Notes: generated by a model not told the origin, from the letters alone. 64,000 nt of DNA from Granulicella sp. L46 (GCF_009765785.1 NZ_LMUT01000005.1:1-64000); one strand, 5' to 3'; positions 7,588-16,747 are shown, numbered from the stretch's first letter. A program made the numbers and translations.

Positions 7588-10500
7588 GCCTCTGCTGCCT
7601 CGTGGGTTCCATCGGTTTCAGGTCCGCCGTGCGTCGCCTTGCCGCCGCGTCGTGAGAACCAGCCACCCAGGTTGTCGAAGAAGATATAAATTACCGGCGT
7701 GGTATACAGCGTCAGCACCTGGCTGAATAGCAATCCGCCGACCATCGCCACGCCCAGCGGCTTGCGCAGCTCGGAGCCGATTCCGCTTCCGAACGCCAAC
7801 GGAATGCCGCTCAGCAGCGCGCACATCGTCGTCATCAAAATCGGACGGAAGCGCAGCAGCGATGCCTGGTAAATCGCCTCCGTAGCATCCAGCCCATGAT
7901 GCCGCTCCGCTTCGAGCGCAAAGTCCACCATCATAATGCCGTTCTTCTTAACGATGCCAATCAGCAAAATGATGCCAATGATCGCGACAATATCCAGATC
8001 AAGGTGGAACAGCTCCAGCGCCAGCAACGCGCCCACACCCGCCGACGGCAATGTCGAAAGAATCGTTACCGGATGCACGAAGCTCTCATACAGCACGCCC
8101 AGCACGATATATACCGTCACCAGCGCGGCCAGGATCAGCAGCCCTTCATTCGAAAGCGATCCCTCGAACGCCGCCGCCGTGCCCTGGTAATTCGAAACCA
8201 CGCTGGTCGGCAGCTGATCCTTCTTGATCACATTGTTGATCGCATCCAGCGCCTCTCCCAGCGAGTAGCCCGTATTCAAATTGAACGAGATCGTGACAGC
8301 AGGGAACTGGCCCATGTGATTGATCGAGAGCGCTTCGCTCGTAGGCACAAAGTGTGCAAACGCGCTCAACGGCACCGGTGTCTGGAGCGCGGAGCTGCTG
8401 CTCGAGCTGCTCGATCCGCCCCCGCCCCCGCCTCCACCGCCCGCCGAGCTCCCCGTAGAAGGCGATCGCGACGTCCCACTCGCCGACGTCGTCGCACTCG
8501 ATGACGTCGCTGTGCTTGTGCTCGTGGTCGAAAGTACCGACGAAGTCGTTCCCGTCGTCGACGACGTTGACAGTGCCGAGCTCGAGTTCACAGGCGACGC
8601 CGCCGACGTCGTCGTTGTGTTACCCGAGGCCAACGCAGACGTCGACGAGGACGCCGAGGAAACTCCACTCGACGACGCCGATGGCGTCAACAGCGACGTA
8701 GTTGCCCCGCCTCCGCCCGACCCCGCGCCCGACGACGATCCTGCCGTATTGGAGGCTTGCGCTCCCACCGTCCCCGTTGTCGTCGCCTGCACATAAATGT
8801 CGTTCAACTTGTGCGGGTCCTTCTGGAACTGGGGATCCGCCTCCAGAATCACGTGATACTGATTCACCTGCGTGTACATCGTGTTGATCTGCCGCTGTCC
8901 GAACGCGTCATACAGCGTGTTGTCGATCGTTGTTGTCGTCACGCCAAAACGCGAGGCCGTCGCGCGATCGATCTCCACTTGCTCCGCCGCCGCACCCAGT
9001 TGCTGATCCGTCACCACGTCCGCAAGCTGTGGCAGCTTCTTCAGCTTCGCCACCAATTGTGCCGCCACCTGGTTAAGCTCTTGCTGGTTTGGATCCTCCA
9101 GCGTGTACTGATATTCCGTACGGCTCACCATGTCATCGACCGTCAAATCCTGTACCGGCTGCATGTACAACTTGATCCCGGCAACCTTCTCCAGCTTCGG
9201 AGAAAGCCGGTCGATCACCTCGGTCGCCGACAGCCCACGGTCCTTCAGATCCTTCAAATTAATCTGCACGCGCCCGCTGTTGAGCGTCGTATTCGTTCCA
9301 TCCGCGCCGATGAACGACGAGATCCCCGACACCGCCGGATCCGCCAGCAGCACCTTCGCAATCTCCTGCTGCCGCTGCGCCATCTCCGTAAATGAAGTCG
9401 ACGGCGACGCCTGCGTGATGCCTTGAATAATCCCCGTATCCTGCGTCGGGAAAAATCCCTTGGGAATCTCGATGTACAGGAAGACCGTCAAAACCAGTGT
9501 CGCCACGGCGACCAGCAGCGTGATCGTCTGGTAGCCCAGCACCCAGCGCAGCGTGCGTCCGTAAAACGCGATGATATCTTCGAAGACCTTCTCGCTCTTC
9601 TTGTAAAACCATCCCTGCTGGCTCACCGGCGTATGCTTCAAAATTCTCGCCGACATCATCGGAGTCAGCGTCAGCGATACGAACGCCGAGAACACAATCG
9701 TCACGGCCAGCGTGACCGCAAACTGCCGGAACAGCCGCCCCGCCACATCCCCCATGAACAGCAGAGGAATCAGCACAGCGATCAGCGACACGGTCAACGA
9801 CAGAATCGTGAACCCGATCTGCTCTGCGCCGATCAGCGCCGCTTCCATCGGCGCCATCCCCTCTTCGATATACCGCGAGATGTTTTCGATCATCACGATG
9901 GCATCGTCCACCACGAATCCCGTGGAGATCGTCAGCGCCATCATCGTCAAATTATTCAGGCTGTAGCCCGCGAGGTACATCACCCCGAGCGTGCCGATCA
10001 GCGACAGCGGCACAGCCGCGGCCGGAATAATCGTCGCCGACAAACTGCGCAGGAACAGGAAGATCACCAGGATGACCAGGCCGATGACCAGGCACAATTC
10101 AAACTCAACGTCCGCCACCGACGCGCGAATATCCGTCGTCCGGTCCGTAACGATCTGCACCTTTACCGATGCCGGCAGCGTCGATTCCAGCTGCGGCAGT
10201 AGCTTCTCAATCGTGTCCACCACCTGGATCGTGTTCGCTCCCGGCTGGCGCTGAATATTCAAAATCACTGACGGCGTCTCATTACTCCACGCGGCCAGCT
10301 TGTTGTTCTCCACTCCATCCACAATCCGCGCCACGTCCGTCAGCATCACCGGCGCGCCATTGCGATACGCCACCACCACCGACTTGTAATCGTCGCTGCT
10401 GATCAGCTGGTCGTTCGCGTTGATCGTGTAGTCCTGCGAAGGTCCATCAAAGTTTCCCTTCGCCGCGTCCAGACTATTCGCCGTCAGCGCATTGCGAACA

Positions 10501-11108
10501 TCTTCCAGATTCACGCCATACGCCGAAAGCGCCGTTGGATTCGCCTGGATGCGCACCGCAGGCTTCTGTCCGCCCGAGATGCTCACCAGGCCTACGCCCG
10601 ACACCTGCGATATCTTCGGCGACAGCTGCGTGTCCGCCAGATCTTCCACCTTCGATAGCGGCATCGTCGAAGATTGCAGCGCCAACGTCAGCACCGGTGC
10701 ATCCGCCGGGTTCGATTTGCTATACACCGGCGGCGCCGGCAGATCAGCCGGCAGAAAGCTCTGCCCCGCGTTGATGGCCGCCTGCACTTCCTGCTCAGCA
10801 ATATCAATGTTGAGGCTGAGCTGGAACTGCATCACGATGATCGACGACCCGCCCGAGCTCGTCGACGTCATCTGGCTCAGTCCGGCAACCTGCCCAAACT
10901 GCCGCTCCAGCGGCGCCGTTACCGCCGACGCCACCACGTCCGGGCTCGCACCCGGATAGAACGTCATCACCTCGATGGTCGGGTAATCCACCTCAGGCAG
11001 CGCCGAAATCGGCAGCTGGGTCCATGCAACCAGACCCGCCAGAAAGATTGCCGCCATCAGTAGTGCCGTCGCAACCGGACGAAGAATAAATGGGCGCGAA
11101 GGACTCAT
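7584..11108 (-). CDS. RND efflux permease, first of a pair, with a long Ser/Thr/Gly insert (MdtB-like)
   Basis: A 1174-residue RND transporter, about 130 residues longer than its neighbour. The core is normal: N-terminal FILRPVATALLM, the PEVDYPTIEV porter segment, TM4 GFVVDDAIVMIENI with the paired Asp of the proton relay, and a C-terminal LRKPLGVAMVGGLLFSQVL block. The excess is a low-complexity stretch at roughly residues 774-906 (bases 8365-8790), almost entirely Ser, Thr, Gly and Ala with a nine-Gly run. It sits in the second periplasmic loop where relatives read straight from IYV to a P-L-x-A-F-A-H-F segment. The frame is intact across it. Confidence 0.93.
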   Translation of the reverse strand: MSPSRPFILRPVATALLMAAIFLAGLVAWTQLPISALPEVDYPTIEVMTFYPGASPDVVASAVTAPLERQFGQVAGLSQMTSTSSGGSSIIVMQFQLSLNIDIAEQEVQAAINAGQSFLPADLPAPPVYSKSNPADAPVLTLALQSSTMPLSKVEDLADTQLSPKISQVSGVGLVSISGGQKPAVRIQANPTALSAYGVNLEDVRNALTANSLDAAKGNFDGPSQDYTINANDQLISSDDYKSVVVAYRNGAPVMLTDVARIVDGVENNKLAAWSNETPSVILNIQRQPGANTIQVVDTIEKLLPQLESTLPASVKVQIVTDRTTDIRASVADVEFELCLVIGLVILVIFLFLRSLSATIIPAAAVPLSLIGTLGVMYLAGYSLNNLTMMALTISTGFVVDDAIVMIENISRYIEEGMAPMEAALIGAEQIGFTILSLTVSLIAVLIPLLFMGDVAGRLFRQFAVTLAVTIVFSAFVSLTLTPMMSARILKHTPVSQQGWFYKKSEKVFEDIIAFYGRTLRWVLGYQTITLLVAVATLVLTVFLYIEIPKGFFPTQDTGIIQGITQASPSTSFTEMAQRQQEIAKVLLADPAVSGISSFIGADGTNTTLNSGRVQINLKDLKDRGLSATEVIDRLSPKLEKVAGIKLYMQPVQDLTVDDMVSRTEYQYTLEDPNQQELNQVAAQLVAKLKKLPQLADVVTDQQLGAAAEQVEIDRATASRFGVTTTTIDNTLYDAFGQRQINTMYTQVNQYHVILEADPQFQKDPHKLNDIYVQATTTGTVGAQASNTAGSSSGAGSGGGGATTSLLTPSASSSGVSSASSSTSALASGNTTTTSAASPVNSSSALSTSSTTGTTSSVLSTTSTSTATSSSATTSASGTSRSPSTGSSAGGGGGGGGGSSSSSSSSALQTPVPLSAFAHFVPTSEALSINHMGQFPAVTISFNLNTGYSLGEALDAINNVIKKDQLPTSVVSNYQGTAAAFEGSLSNEGLLILAALVTVYIVLGVLYESFVHPVTILSTLPSAGVGALLALELFHLDLDIVAIIGIILLIGIVKKNGIMMVDFALEAERHHGLDATEAIYQASLLRFRPILMTTMCALLSGIPLAFGSGIGSELRKPLGVAMVGGLLFSQVLTLYTTPVIYIFFDNLGGWFSRRGGKATHGGPETDGTHEAAEA

Positions 11109-12427
11109 TGGGCTGTGCTACCACCGGTCGGGCCCATGCCCGTTGACTGTGTGTTCGTCTTCGGCTTGCTCTGCCGTACCTGCACGTGCGCGTTATTCTC
11201 CAGCCGATCGAAGCCGCTGGTCGCAACCGATGCGCCGGTGTTCACGCCCGTCACCGCCGTAACCTTTTCATTGCCGGTCAGCACCTGTACCGGATGCACG
11301 GCAACGGTATTGTTCGGATTCACGATGTACACAAATGCAGCCGTGCCGTTATATTGAACCGCCGAGGTCGGCGCCAGCGTCGCATTGGTCAGCGTCCGTT
11401 CCAGCAGCCGCGCATTCACAAACTGGTTGGGGAACAGAACGAAGTCCTTGTTCGGAAAGTTTGCCCGAAACTTCACTGTGCCCGTCGTCGTGTCAATCTG
11501 GTTGTCCAGCGACGTCAGCTTGCCCGCCTCCAGATTCTTCTCGTCCGCGCGATCGAACGCGTCTACTTCCATCGCCCGATTGCCCTTCAACTCCGTCTGT
11601 ACGCCCGGCAGATCATCCTCGGACACGTTGAAGACCACCGTGATCGGCTGCAACTGCGTGATCACCACCAGCGTCGAGCTGCTGCCGGAAAACACCGTGT
11701 TCCCCGGATCCACCAGCCGCAATCCCACCCGCCCGTTGATTGGCGCAACAATGTGGCAGTAGCCCAGCTGAACCGTGTCATAGTCCACCGTTCCCTGGTC
11801 GGCCTTCACCGTGCCCAGGTACTGAATCACGGCTTTCTCCTGGTCGTCCAGTTGCTGCTTGGCGATGGCGTTGCGTGCGTACGCTGCCTGGTAGCGCTTC
11901 AGATCCATCTCCGCCTGCGCCAGCACGCCCTGGTCGTGCTCCAGAACTCCTTCTGCCTGCGTCAGTGTCGCCTCATAAGGACGCGGATCGATGTCCACCA
12001 GCGGATCGCCCTTGCGCACAATCTGACCCTCGCGATAGTGCACGGACATCACCACGCCCGTAATCTGGCTGTAAAGAGTCACCGTAGCCACCGGCGTCAC
12101 GGTGCCCAGCGCGCTCACATAGACGTTGATATTGCCCGACGTCGTCTGCCCTACCGTGATCGCCGCCGGCCCATTTTGTCCGCGGCCCTTCGCCGCATCC
12201 GCCCCGCCGGTCTTCGGCTTGGTGAAGTAATACACCAGGAACACCGCCAGCAGGACCACCACCACCAGGAGGATCCACACCACGGTGTGCGACTTCTTGT
12301 GTACCAGCAGCTCGGGCGAAGCGTTCCGCTCTTCAAATGCCGACCCAACATTCCCGCTATGCGCTTCAAACGACTGGCCCAGATCATCAGCGTGCGGTCG
12401 CTTATCCCGGCTATCTTCCAGAGCCAT
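11105..12427 (-). CDS. RND efflux periplasmic adaptor (membrane fusion protein, MdtA-like)
   Basis: A 440-residue adaptor with a roughly 47-residue charged cytoplasmic N-terminus, one membrane anchor (about residues 49-68), a lipoyl/biotinyl-like half motif around the VVMSVHYREGQIVRKGDPL segment, an alpha-hairpin, the returning half-lipoyl block (HIVAPINGRVGLRLVDPGN), and a beta-barrel and membrane-proximal domain containing TGTVKFRANFPN. It would bridge the inner-membrane permeases to the outer-membrane channel. It is the first gene of the four-gene operon and overlaps the next by ATGA (11105-11108). The cytoplasmic tail before the anchor is longer than in E. coli MdtA. Confidence 0.93.
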   Translation of the reverse strand: MALEDSRDKRPHADDLGQSFEAHSGNVGSAFEERNASPELLVHKKSHTVVWILLVVVVLLAVFLVYYFTKPKTGGADAAKGRGQNGPAAITVGQTTSGNINVYVSALGTVTPVATVTLYSQITGVVMSVHYREGQIVRKGDPLVDIDPRPYEATLTQAEGVLEHDQGVLAQAEMDLKRYQAAYARNAIAKQQLDDQEKAVIQYLGTVKADQGTVDYDTVQLGYCHIVAPINGRVGLRLVDPGNTVFSGSSSTLVVITQLQPITVVFNVSEDDLPGVQTELKGNRAMEVDAFDRADEKNLEAGKLTSLDNQIDTTTGTVKFRANFPNKDFVLFPNQFVNARLLERTLTNATLAPTSAVQYNGTAAFVYIVNPNNTVAVHPVQVLTGNEKVTAVTGVNTGASVATSGFDRLENNAHVQVRQSKPKTNTQSTGMGPTGGSTAQ

Positions 12428-12778
12428 TCTTATCCTCTTCGATCAATTCGTCTTAAATGTCTTGTGTTGGGGGCGCCAGGCGCCAATGGATTCTCTACAT
12501 CTATGGATGGTTAAGCCTGAAAAAAAGTTTCGATTGCCCGGCAATGCCATTCTTCAGTGTTCATGACTCAAGAAACCTCCAGCAATCAATTACTCAACCC
12601 TAACAACATCGTTTTACGACTCCTCGTAATTTGGAGCCAAGCCGACTTCCTTGATTATCTGTTAGCGTTGGCAACGGTGCCAACAACTCGCCTCGTTTCT
12701 TAACCTAATCCCCTGGGATCGCACGAATCCCCAGCACCCCGCAGGCTCCTGCCGCCTCACTCCTCGAAAGCACACACC
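12428..12778. other. divergent promoter region between efflux operon and enoyl-CoA hydratase
   Basis: A 351-base non-coding, relatively AT-rich stretch separates divergent genes and must hold the promoters of both. The clearest element is the palindrome at 12667-12684, listed separately. A GGCGCC-containing hairpin lies at about 12470-12484 on the efflux side. I could not place convincing -35/-10 pairs on either strand. Confidence 0.5.
12667..12684. promoter_or_regulatory. LacI-family-type operator palindrome
   Basis: GTTGGCAACGGTGCCAAC is an 18-base palindrome with one mismatched pair (positions 8 and 11) and a central CG. Even-length palindromes with a central CG are typical of LacI/GalR regulators. 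It lies about 95 bases before the enoyl-CoA hydratase start and 240 bases before the efflux operon, so either could be controlled. No LacI-type gene is in the window. Confidence 0.5.
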
Positions 12779-13585
12779 ATGCCCGATCTAGCCACCCTCA
12801 CCACCCTCCATTGCATCCTCGAAGGCCCAGTCGCCATCCTCACCCTCGACCGCCCCGAGGTCCTCCACGCCCTCAACAGCGTCATGTTCGACGAGCTCGA
12901 GTTCGCCTTCACCACCCTCGCCGCCGACCCCGCCATCCGCGTCGTGATTCTCACCGGCTCGGGCGAACGCGCCTTCGCCGCCGGCGCCGACATCCGTGCC
13001 CTGGCCGAAACCGATGCCTCGACAGGCCTCGCCGCCTCCCAACGCGGCCAACAAGTCTTCGACCTCATCAGCTCAACCCTCGAAGCCGCAGGCAAGCCCG
13101 TCATCGCCGCCGTCAACGGAGTAGCCCTCGGCGGCGGCTGCGAGCTAGCCCTCGCCTGCACGATCCGCATCGCCAGCGACAAAGCCCGCCTCGGATTCCC
13201 CGAGGTCAAACTCGGCCTCATCCCCGGCTACGGCGGTACCCAGCGCCTCACCCGCCTCATCGGCCGCAGCGCCGCCCTCCGCCTCATGCTCTCCGCCCAG
13301 ATCGTCGACGCCCTGGAAGCTCTCGGCCTCGGCCTCGTCGACGACATCGCCCCCGCCGCCGAGCTCCTCACCCGCGCCCACGCCCTCGCCGAGACCATCG
13401 CTTCCATGGCCCCCCTCGCCATCGCCGGCGTCCTCGAAGCCGTCGCCCGCGGCGAAGACCAGCCCCTCCCCGAAGCCCTATCGGTCGAAGCCCACATCTT
13501 CGGCCGCCTCTGCGCCACCGCCGACAAGCAGGAAGGCGTCACGGCCTTCCTGGCCAAGCGCCCCGCCACCTGGCAAGGCCGTTGA
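12779..13585 (+). CDS. enoyl-CoA hydratase/isomerase (crotonase family)
   Basis: A 268-residue crotonase-fold protein, normal length. The oxyanion-hole segments are present: FAAGADIRALAE (about residues 66-77) and NGVALGGGCELAL (113-125). Both catalytic glutamates of true hydratases appear conserved, Glu122 in GGGCEL and Glu142 in GFPEVKLG, followed by the PGYGGTQRL block. It would hydrate trans-2-enoyl-CoA in beta-oxidation or a related acyl-CoA pathway. It stands alone, without other fatty-acid genes, and carries very C-rich codons. A strong ribosome site is not obvious, but the ATG fits the family N-terminus. Confidence 0.93.
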   Translation: MPDLATLTTLHCILEGPVAILTLDRPEVLHALNSVMFDELEFAFTTLAADPAIRVVILTGSGERAFAAGADIRALAETDASTGLAASQRGQQVFDLISSTLEAAGKPVIAAVNGVALGGGCELALACTIRIASDKARLGFPEVKLGLIPGYGGTQRLTRLIGRSAALRLMLSAQIVDALEALGLGLVDDIAPAAELLTRAHALAETIASMAPLAIAGVLEAVARGEDQPLPEALSVEAHIFGRLCATADKQEGVTAFLAKRPATWQGR

Positions 13586-13653
13586 CCCGCACCTCAGCCG
13601 TCCACGAATCCGGGTGCCCCGGGCCCCGCTTCTGGGACCTGGGAGCTGATGCC

Positions 13654-14718
13654 CTACGGCGTCGTCTGCGTAGTCGTCGGCTTCTTTACCCCGGTACTCA
13701 GCTTCTTCAGCAAAAACTCCTGCAGCAAATTCGTAGCCGCATCCGATGCGATCCCCAGAAACCCATTCTCAATCGTCAGCCCCGCCCCATTTCGATTGGC
13801 CGCCGGATAATACAAATTCGAGATCGCCCCCGAAGCAAAATCACCCAGCACACTTGCATACGCAGGCTGCCGCTTGCCGTTATCTCCGCGCGAAATCACC
13901 GACGTCGAAATCGCATACAGCGCCCGATGCCATACCGTTCCTTTGCCCATGTAGAAGTACCGCGGATCCTGGTGAAACAGCACCGGGAACACGGCTCCCC
14001 CCAGCATCCCACCGATAGCCCCGTCCGCCAGCAGCGCGCCATATCGCTTGCCATAGCCCTCCCATCCCGGGCCAAAGCCGCTGTACTCGTCGCTCGATTG
14101 CTCAAGCCCCGCAAACCCCGCCGCAATCACAAACGTCGCCGGATCAATAATCGACCGCGCCGCCAGCTTGAACTTCTGCTTCGGCGTCATCGGCGCCGCC
14201 TTCCAGACGTAGCTCACGTAGAAGTTCGGCACCAGCCCCACCAGCCGCTGCTTCTCCTCCTGCTTCATCTGCATCTCGGCAATCTCCACCTGCGTCAGCG
14301 ACGACACCTCCACCTCCTCGCTCGTCGCCGCCCCCAGCGCAATCGGTGGCAACTCCAACGACTCATCCGCATTCAGCGTCCCCTTCTGCGTCGTCGGCTG
14401 CATTCCCTTAGCGATAATCGTCAGCAGGTAAGGCCCCGCCGCCACGTTGCTGAAGCTGAAGTGCCCATTCCCATCCGCCACCGTACTCCGCCGCTTCGTC
14501 GACCCCGCCTCCAGCAACGTCACCGTCGCTCCTGGAACCAGCGCCCCATCCACATCCGTCACCACGCCGCTCAGCGTCCGCACCGCCGTCGCATCGCCCT
14601 GCACCTGCATCCCAGCCGGTGCGGGTGCATCCGGAATCGTGCCCGGAGTCTGTTGTGCCCCCGCTGAAGAGATTAAGCAAACAGGAAAGCAGCAAAGCAG
14701 GGTTAGAACCAATCGCAT
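13654..14718 (-). CDS. secreted protein with N-terminal carboxypeptidase regulatory-like domain
   Basis: A 354-residue protein with a Sec signal peptide (cleavage after SSAGA). Residues about 42-110 form a carboxypeptidase regulatory-like beta-sandwich (GVVTDVDGALVPGATVTLLE, then DGNGHFSFSNVAAGPYLLTI), a fold common in secreted Acidobacteria proteins. The C-terminal 200 residues contain several Gly/Ala-rich hydrophobic stretches and a conserved-looking FHQDPRYFYMG segment and could be an outer-membrane or membrane-associated domain. That second part belongs to no family I can name with confidence. It is convergent with the enoyl-CoA hydratase. Confidence 0.8.
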   Translation of the reverse strand: MRLVLTLLCCFPVCLISSAGAQQTPGTIPDAPAPAGMQVQGDATAVRTLSGVVTDVDGALVPGATVTLLEAGSTKRRSTVADGNGHFSFSNVAAGPYLLTIIAKGMQPTTQKGTLNADESLELPPIALGAATSEEVEVSSLTQVEIAEMQMKQEEKQRLVGLVPNFYVSYVWKAAPMTPKQKFKLAARSIIDPATFVIAAGFAGLEQSSDEYSGFGPGWEGYGKRYGALLADGAIGGMLGGAVFPVLFHQDPRYFYMGKGTVWHRALYAISTSVISRGDNGKRQPAYASVLGDFASGAISNLYYPAANRNGAGLTIENGFLGIASDAATNLLQEFLLKKLSTGVKKPTTTQTTP

Positions 14719-15018
14719 CCTTCGAGCATATCTGTTTCATCCGTGGTTTTCTGCTCCGACATCACAGCCTCCGCCCTCATCGGCAAACAAGGAGCAATCT
14801 CGCCTCCCACGCGGCCATCGTCAGCACCGGCGAACCCATGCCAGGCAAGCACTTGCGCGCTTGCGCAACTTGTCGAGCACAACTGTGTCTATTGCATTAG
14901 CGTGCATCGGTTGCGCATTCTGCATCCAATGCACATGACCGCTTTCCCGCGGCACGCAGAGGTGCAGTGCGCGAAACCGAAATCAGCTTCAAGTACGATT
15001 AACAAGCGAGGCATCAAA
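14719..15018. other. intergenic region, no gene seen
   Basis: This 300-base gap lies between divergent genes. It has no convincing reading frame. It should contain the promoters for the minus-strand secreted protein and the plus-strand glycine-rich protein; no clean hexamer pair was found. Confidence 0.4.
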
Positions 15019-15630
15019 ATGCGTGGATTCAAATGGATGGTTTGTGCAGGCGCACTCTTGGCTTGTCTGGCACTAGCCCCGACAACGGCTAGCGCACAGG
15101 TCTCAGTTGGCGTTGCCATCGGCGGCCCTCAGTATGGAGTCGTTGGCGGCCCTCCTCCGGGGTGCCAATGGGGCTACTACGACTACGCACCCTATGCCTG
15201 CGTACCGTACGGCTACTACGGTTCCGGCTACTTCTACAACGGCATCTTCCTCGGCGTAGGCCCCTGGGCTTATTGGGGCTACCACCACGGCTGGGGCAAC
15301 TACCGCTTTCACGGCGGTGGCGGCGGTTACTACCGTGGCGATATCTACGGCCATAACGGCGGCTGGCACGGCGGCGACGGCTACCACGGCGGCGGCTACC
15401 ATGGCGACAACGGCTATCACGGCGGCGGCTACCACGGCGACAACGGCTACCACGGTGGTGGCGGCTACCACGGCGACAATGGCTATCACGGCAACGGCGG
15501 TGGCCATCCCAACAACGGCGGCGGCGGACATCCCCAAGGTGGCGGCGGCGGCCACCCACAGGGTGGTGGCGGCGGTCATCCCAGCGGTGGTGGTGGACAC
15601 AGCGGCGGTGGTGGTGGCGGACATCACTAG
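15019..15630 (+). CDS. secreted Gly/His/Tyr-rich repeat protein, copy 1
   Basis: A 203-residue protein with a clear Sec signal (residues 1-26, cleavage ASA-Q). A Tyr/Gly/Trp-rich middle (YGYYGSGYFYNGIFLGVGPW) is shared with the next gene, and the tail is made of short repeats such as GGYHGDNGYHGG and later GGGGHPQGG. The abundant His could bind metal ions; Gly-rich tails are often disordered. The start is the ATG at 15019 because the signal peptide begins there. The N-terminal 110 residues are nearly identical to copy 2, whereas the tails differ completely in repeat unit. The function is unknown. Confidence 0.85.
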   Translation: MRGFKWMVCAGALLACLALAPTTASAQVSVGVAIGGPQYGVVGGPPPGCQWGYYDYAPYACVPYGYYGSGYFYNGIFLGVGPWAYWGYHHGWGNYRFHGGGGGYYRGDIYGHNGGWHGGDGYHGGGYHGDNGYHGGGYHGDNGYHGGGGYHGDNGYHGNGGGHPNNGGGGHPQGGGGGHPQGGGGGHPSGGGGHSGGGGGGHH

Positions 15631-15937
15631 ATAGCGACCATCGCGAAACCAGCGACGAACACAGCACTTCAGCGGCGAGGCCTACAAGCCTCGCCGCGCT
15701 GCTTTAATCCGCCTCTCGAAAGCAACGATATTGCAGGCCGCGCCGCGCAAACAGAACGAACTTCACGCCAACAACCCTGCAATTGCAATCTTTTCGATAC
15801 CCTCGGGCACACCCCGAATAGCCATTCGGCATCCAACGCGAAGCGGTTAGAATTTTCAGCATCTTCGAGGCATTCCAATCCGTGTAAACGTGCCGCTCAC
15901 TCCATCAAACAGCAGCTACTGTCAGTGAGGTCTCAAA
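15631..15937. other. intergenic region between the two paralogues
   Basis: This 307-base spacer contains the terminator at 15672-15697. The rest holds no supported gene and presumably carries the promoter of copy 2. Confidence 0.5.
15672..15705 (+). terminator. GC-rich hairpin terminator after glycine-rich copy 1
   Basis: A perfect 10-bp stem (GCGGCGAGGC at 15672-15681 with 15688-15697) and a 6-nt loop are followed by GCTGCTTTAA, 42 bases after the stop codon. The T-run is short, so efficiency is uncertain. Confidence 0.7.
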
Positions 15938-16723
15938 ATGCGTGGATTCAAATGGATGTTAGCTGCAGGCGCGTTGCTTACCTGCTTGGCCCTCGCTCCA
16001 ACCACGGCGAGTGCGCAGGTCAGCATTGGGATTAACGTCGGAGGCGGACCTCCGAGTTGCCCGTATGGCTACTACGACTACTCCCCCTACAGCTGCGCAC
16101 CCTATGGGTACTACGGCTCCGGGTACTTCTACAACGGCATCTTCCTCGGCGTCGGACCCTGGGCGTACTGGGGCTATAACCACGGCTGGGGCAGTTACCG
16201 GTATCACGGCCCCGGCGGCGGGTATTACCACGGCAATATCTATGGCCGTGGTGGCGGCTATCACGGCGGCGACCACTATCGCTACAACGGTCGTCCTCCC
16301 AGCCATCCACCGGGATATCGTCCGCCCAACAATGGCGGTCACCCGCCCAACTATCGTCCGCCCAACAATGGCGGCAAGCCCCCGAATAACGGTCGCCCTC
16401 CTAACAACGGCGGCAAGCCTCCGAACAACGGACGCCCGCCCAACAATGGCGGCAAGCCTCCTAATAACGGTCGCCCGCCTAGCGGTGGCGGCGGTAAGCC
16501 CCCCAGTGGCGGCGGTGGTCGTCCCCCCAGCGGCGGCGGCGGTAAGCCTCCCAGCGGTGGTGGAGGCCGTCCCCCCAGCGGCGGCGGCGGCGGCAAGCCC
16601 CCCAGTGGCGGTGGAGGTCGTCCCCCCAGCGGTGGCGGTGGTAAGCCTCCCAGCGGCGGTGGCGGACGTCCTCCCAGTGGCGGAGGTAGCGGCAAGCCCA
16701 GCGGCGGCGGCAAGCCCCACTAG
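15938..16723 (+). CDS. secreted Pro/Gly/Asn-rich repeat protein, copy 2
   Basis: A 261-residue paralogue of the preceding gene: same signal peptide (MRGFKWM start, cleavage ASA-Q) and same Tyr/Gly/Trp-rich middle. Its C-terminal half consists of PPNNGGK/PPNNGR units that change into PPSGGGGK/PPSGGGGR units, ending SGGGKPH. The tail is proline-rich and regularly basic rather than His-rich. Such a tail is probably extended and may interact with cell-wall or exopolysaccharide polymers, but this is a guess. The repeats are DNA-level short tandem repeats, so length variation between strains is likely. It is followed by a clear terminator. Confidence 0.85.
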   Translation: MRGFKWMLAAGALLTCLALAPTTASAQVSIGINVGGGPPSCPYGYYDYSPYSCAPYGYYGSGYFYNGIFLGVGPWAYWGYNHGWGSYRYHGPGGGYYHGNIYGRGGGYHGGDHYRYNGRPPSHPPGYRPPNNGGHPPNYRPPNNGGKPPNNGRPPNNGGKPPNNGRPPNNGGKPPNNGRPPSGGGGKPPSGGGGRPPSGGGGKPPSGGGGRPPSGGGGGKPPSGGGGRPPSGGGGKPPSGGGGRPPSGGGSGKPSGGGKPH

Positions 16724-16747
16724 TCGTCAGCCATCCATCATCCTTCA

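Noticed and set aside
8320-8796. Asp/Glu/Pro-rich plus-strand reading frame opposite the RND permease insert
   Set aside because: It is the mirror of the Ser/Thr/Gly-coding repeat of the minus-strand permease and has no protein-like composition of its own.
12811-14667. A 618-codon Arg/Pro-rich plus-strand frame
   Set aside because: It overlaps the well-supported enoyl-CoA hydratase and the minus-strand secreted protein. The composition is typical of an out-of-frame reading of GC-rich DNA.
15089-15667. Arg/His-rich and Ala/Val-rich frames opposite the glycine-rich genes
   Set aside because: They are complements of the repetitive tails of the plus-strand secreted proteins.
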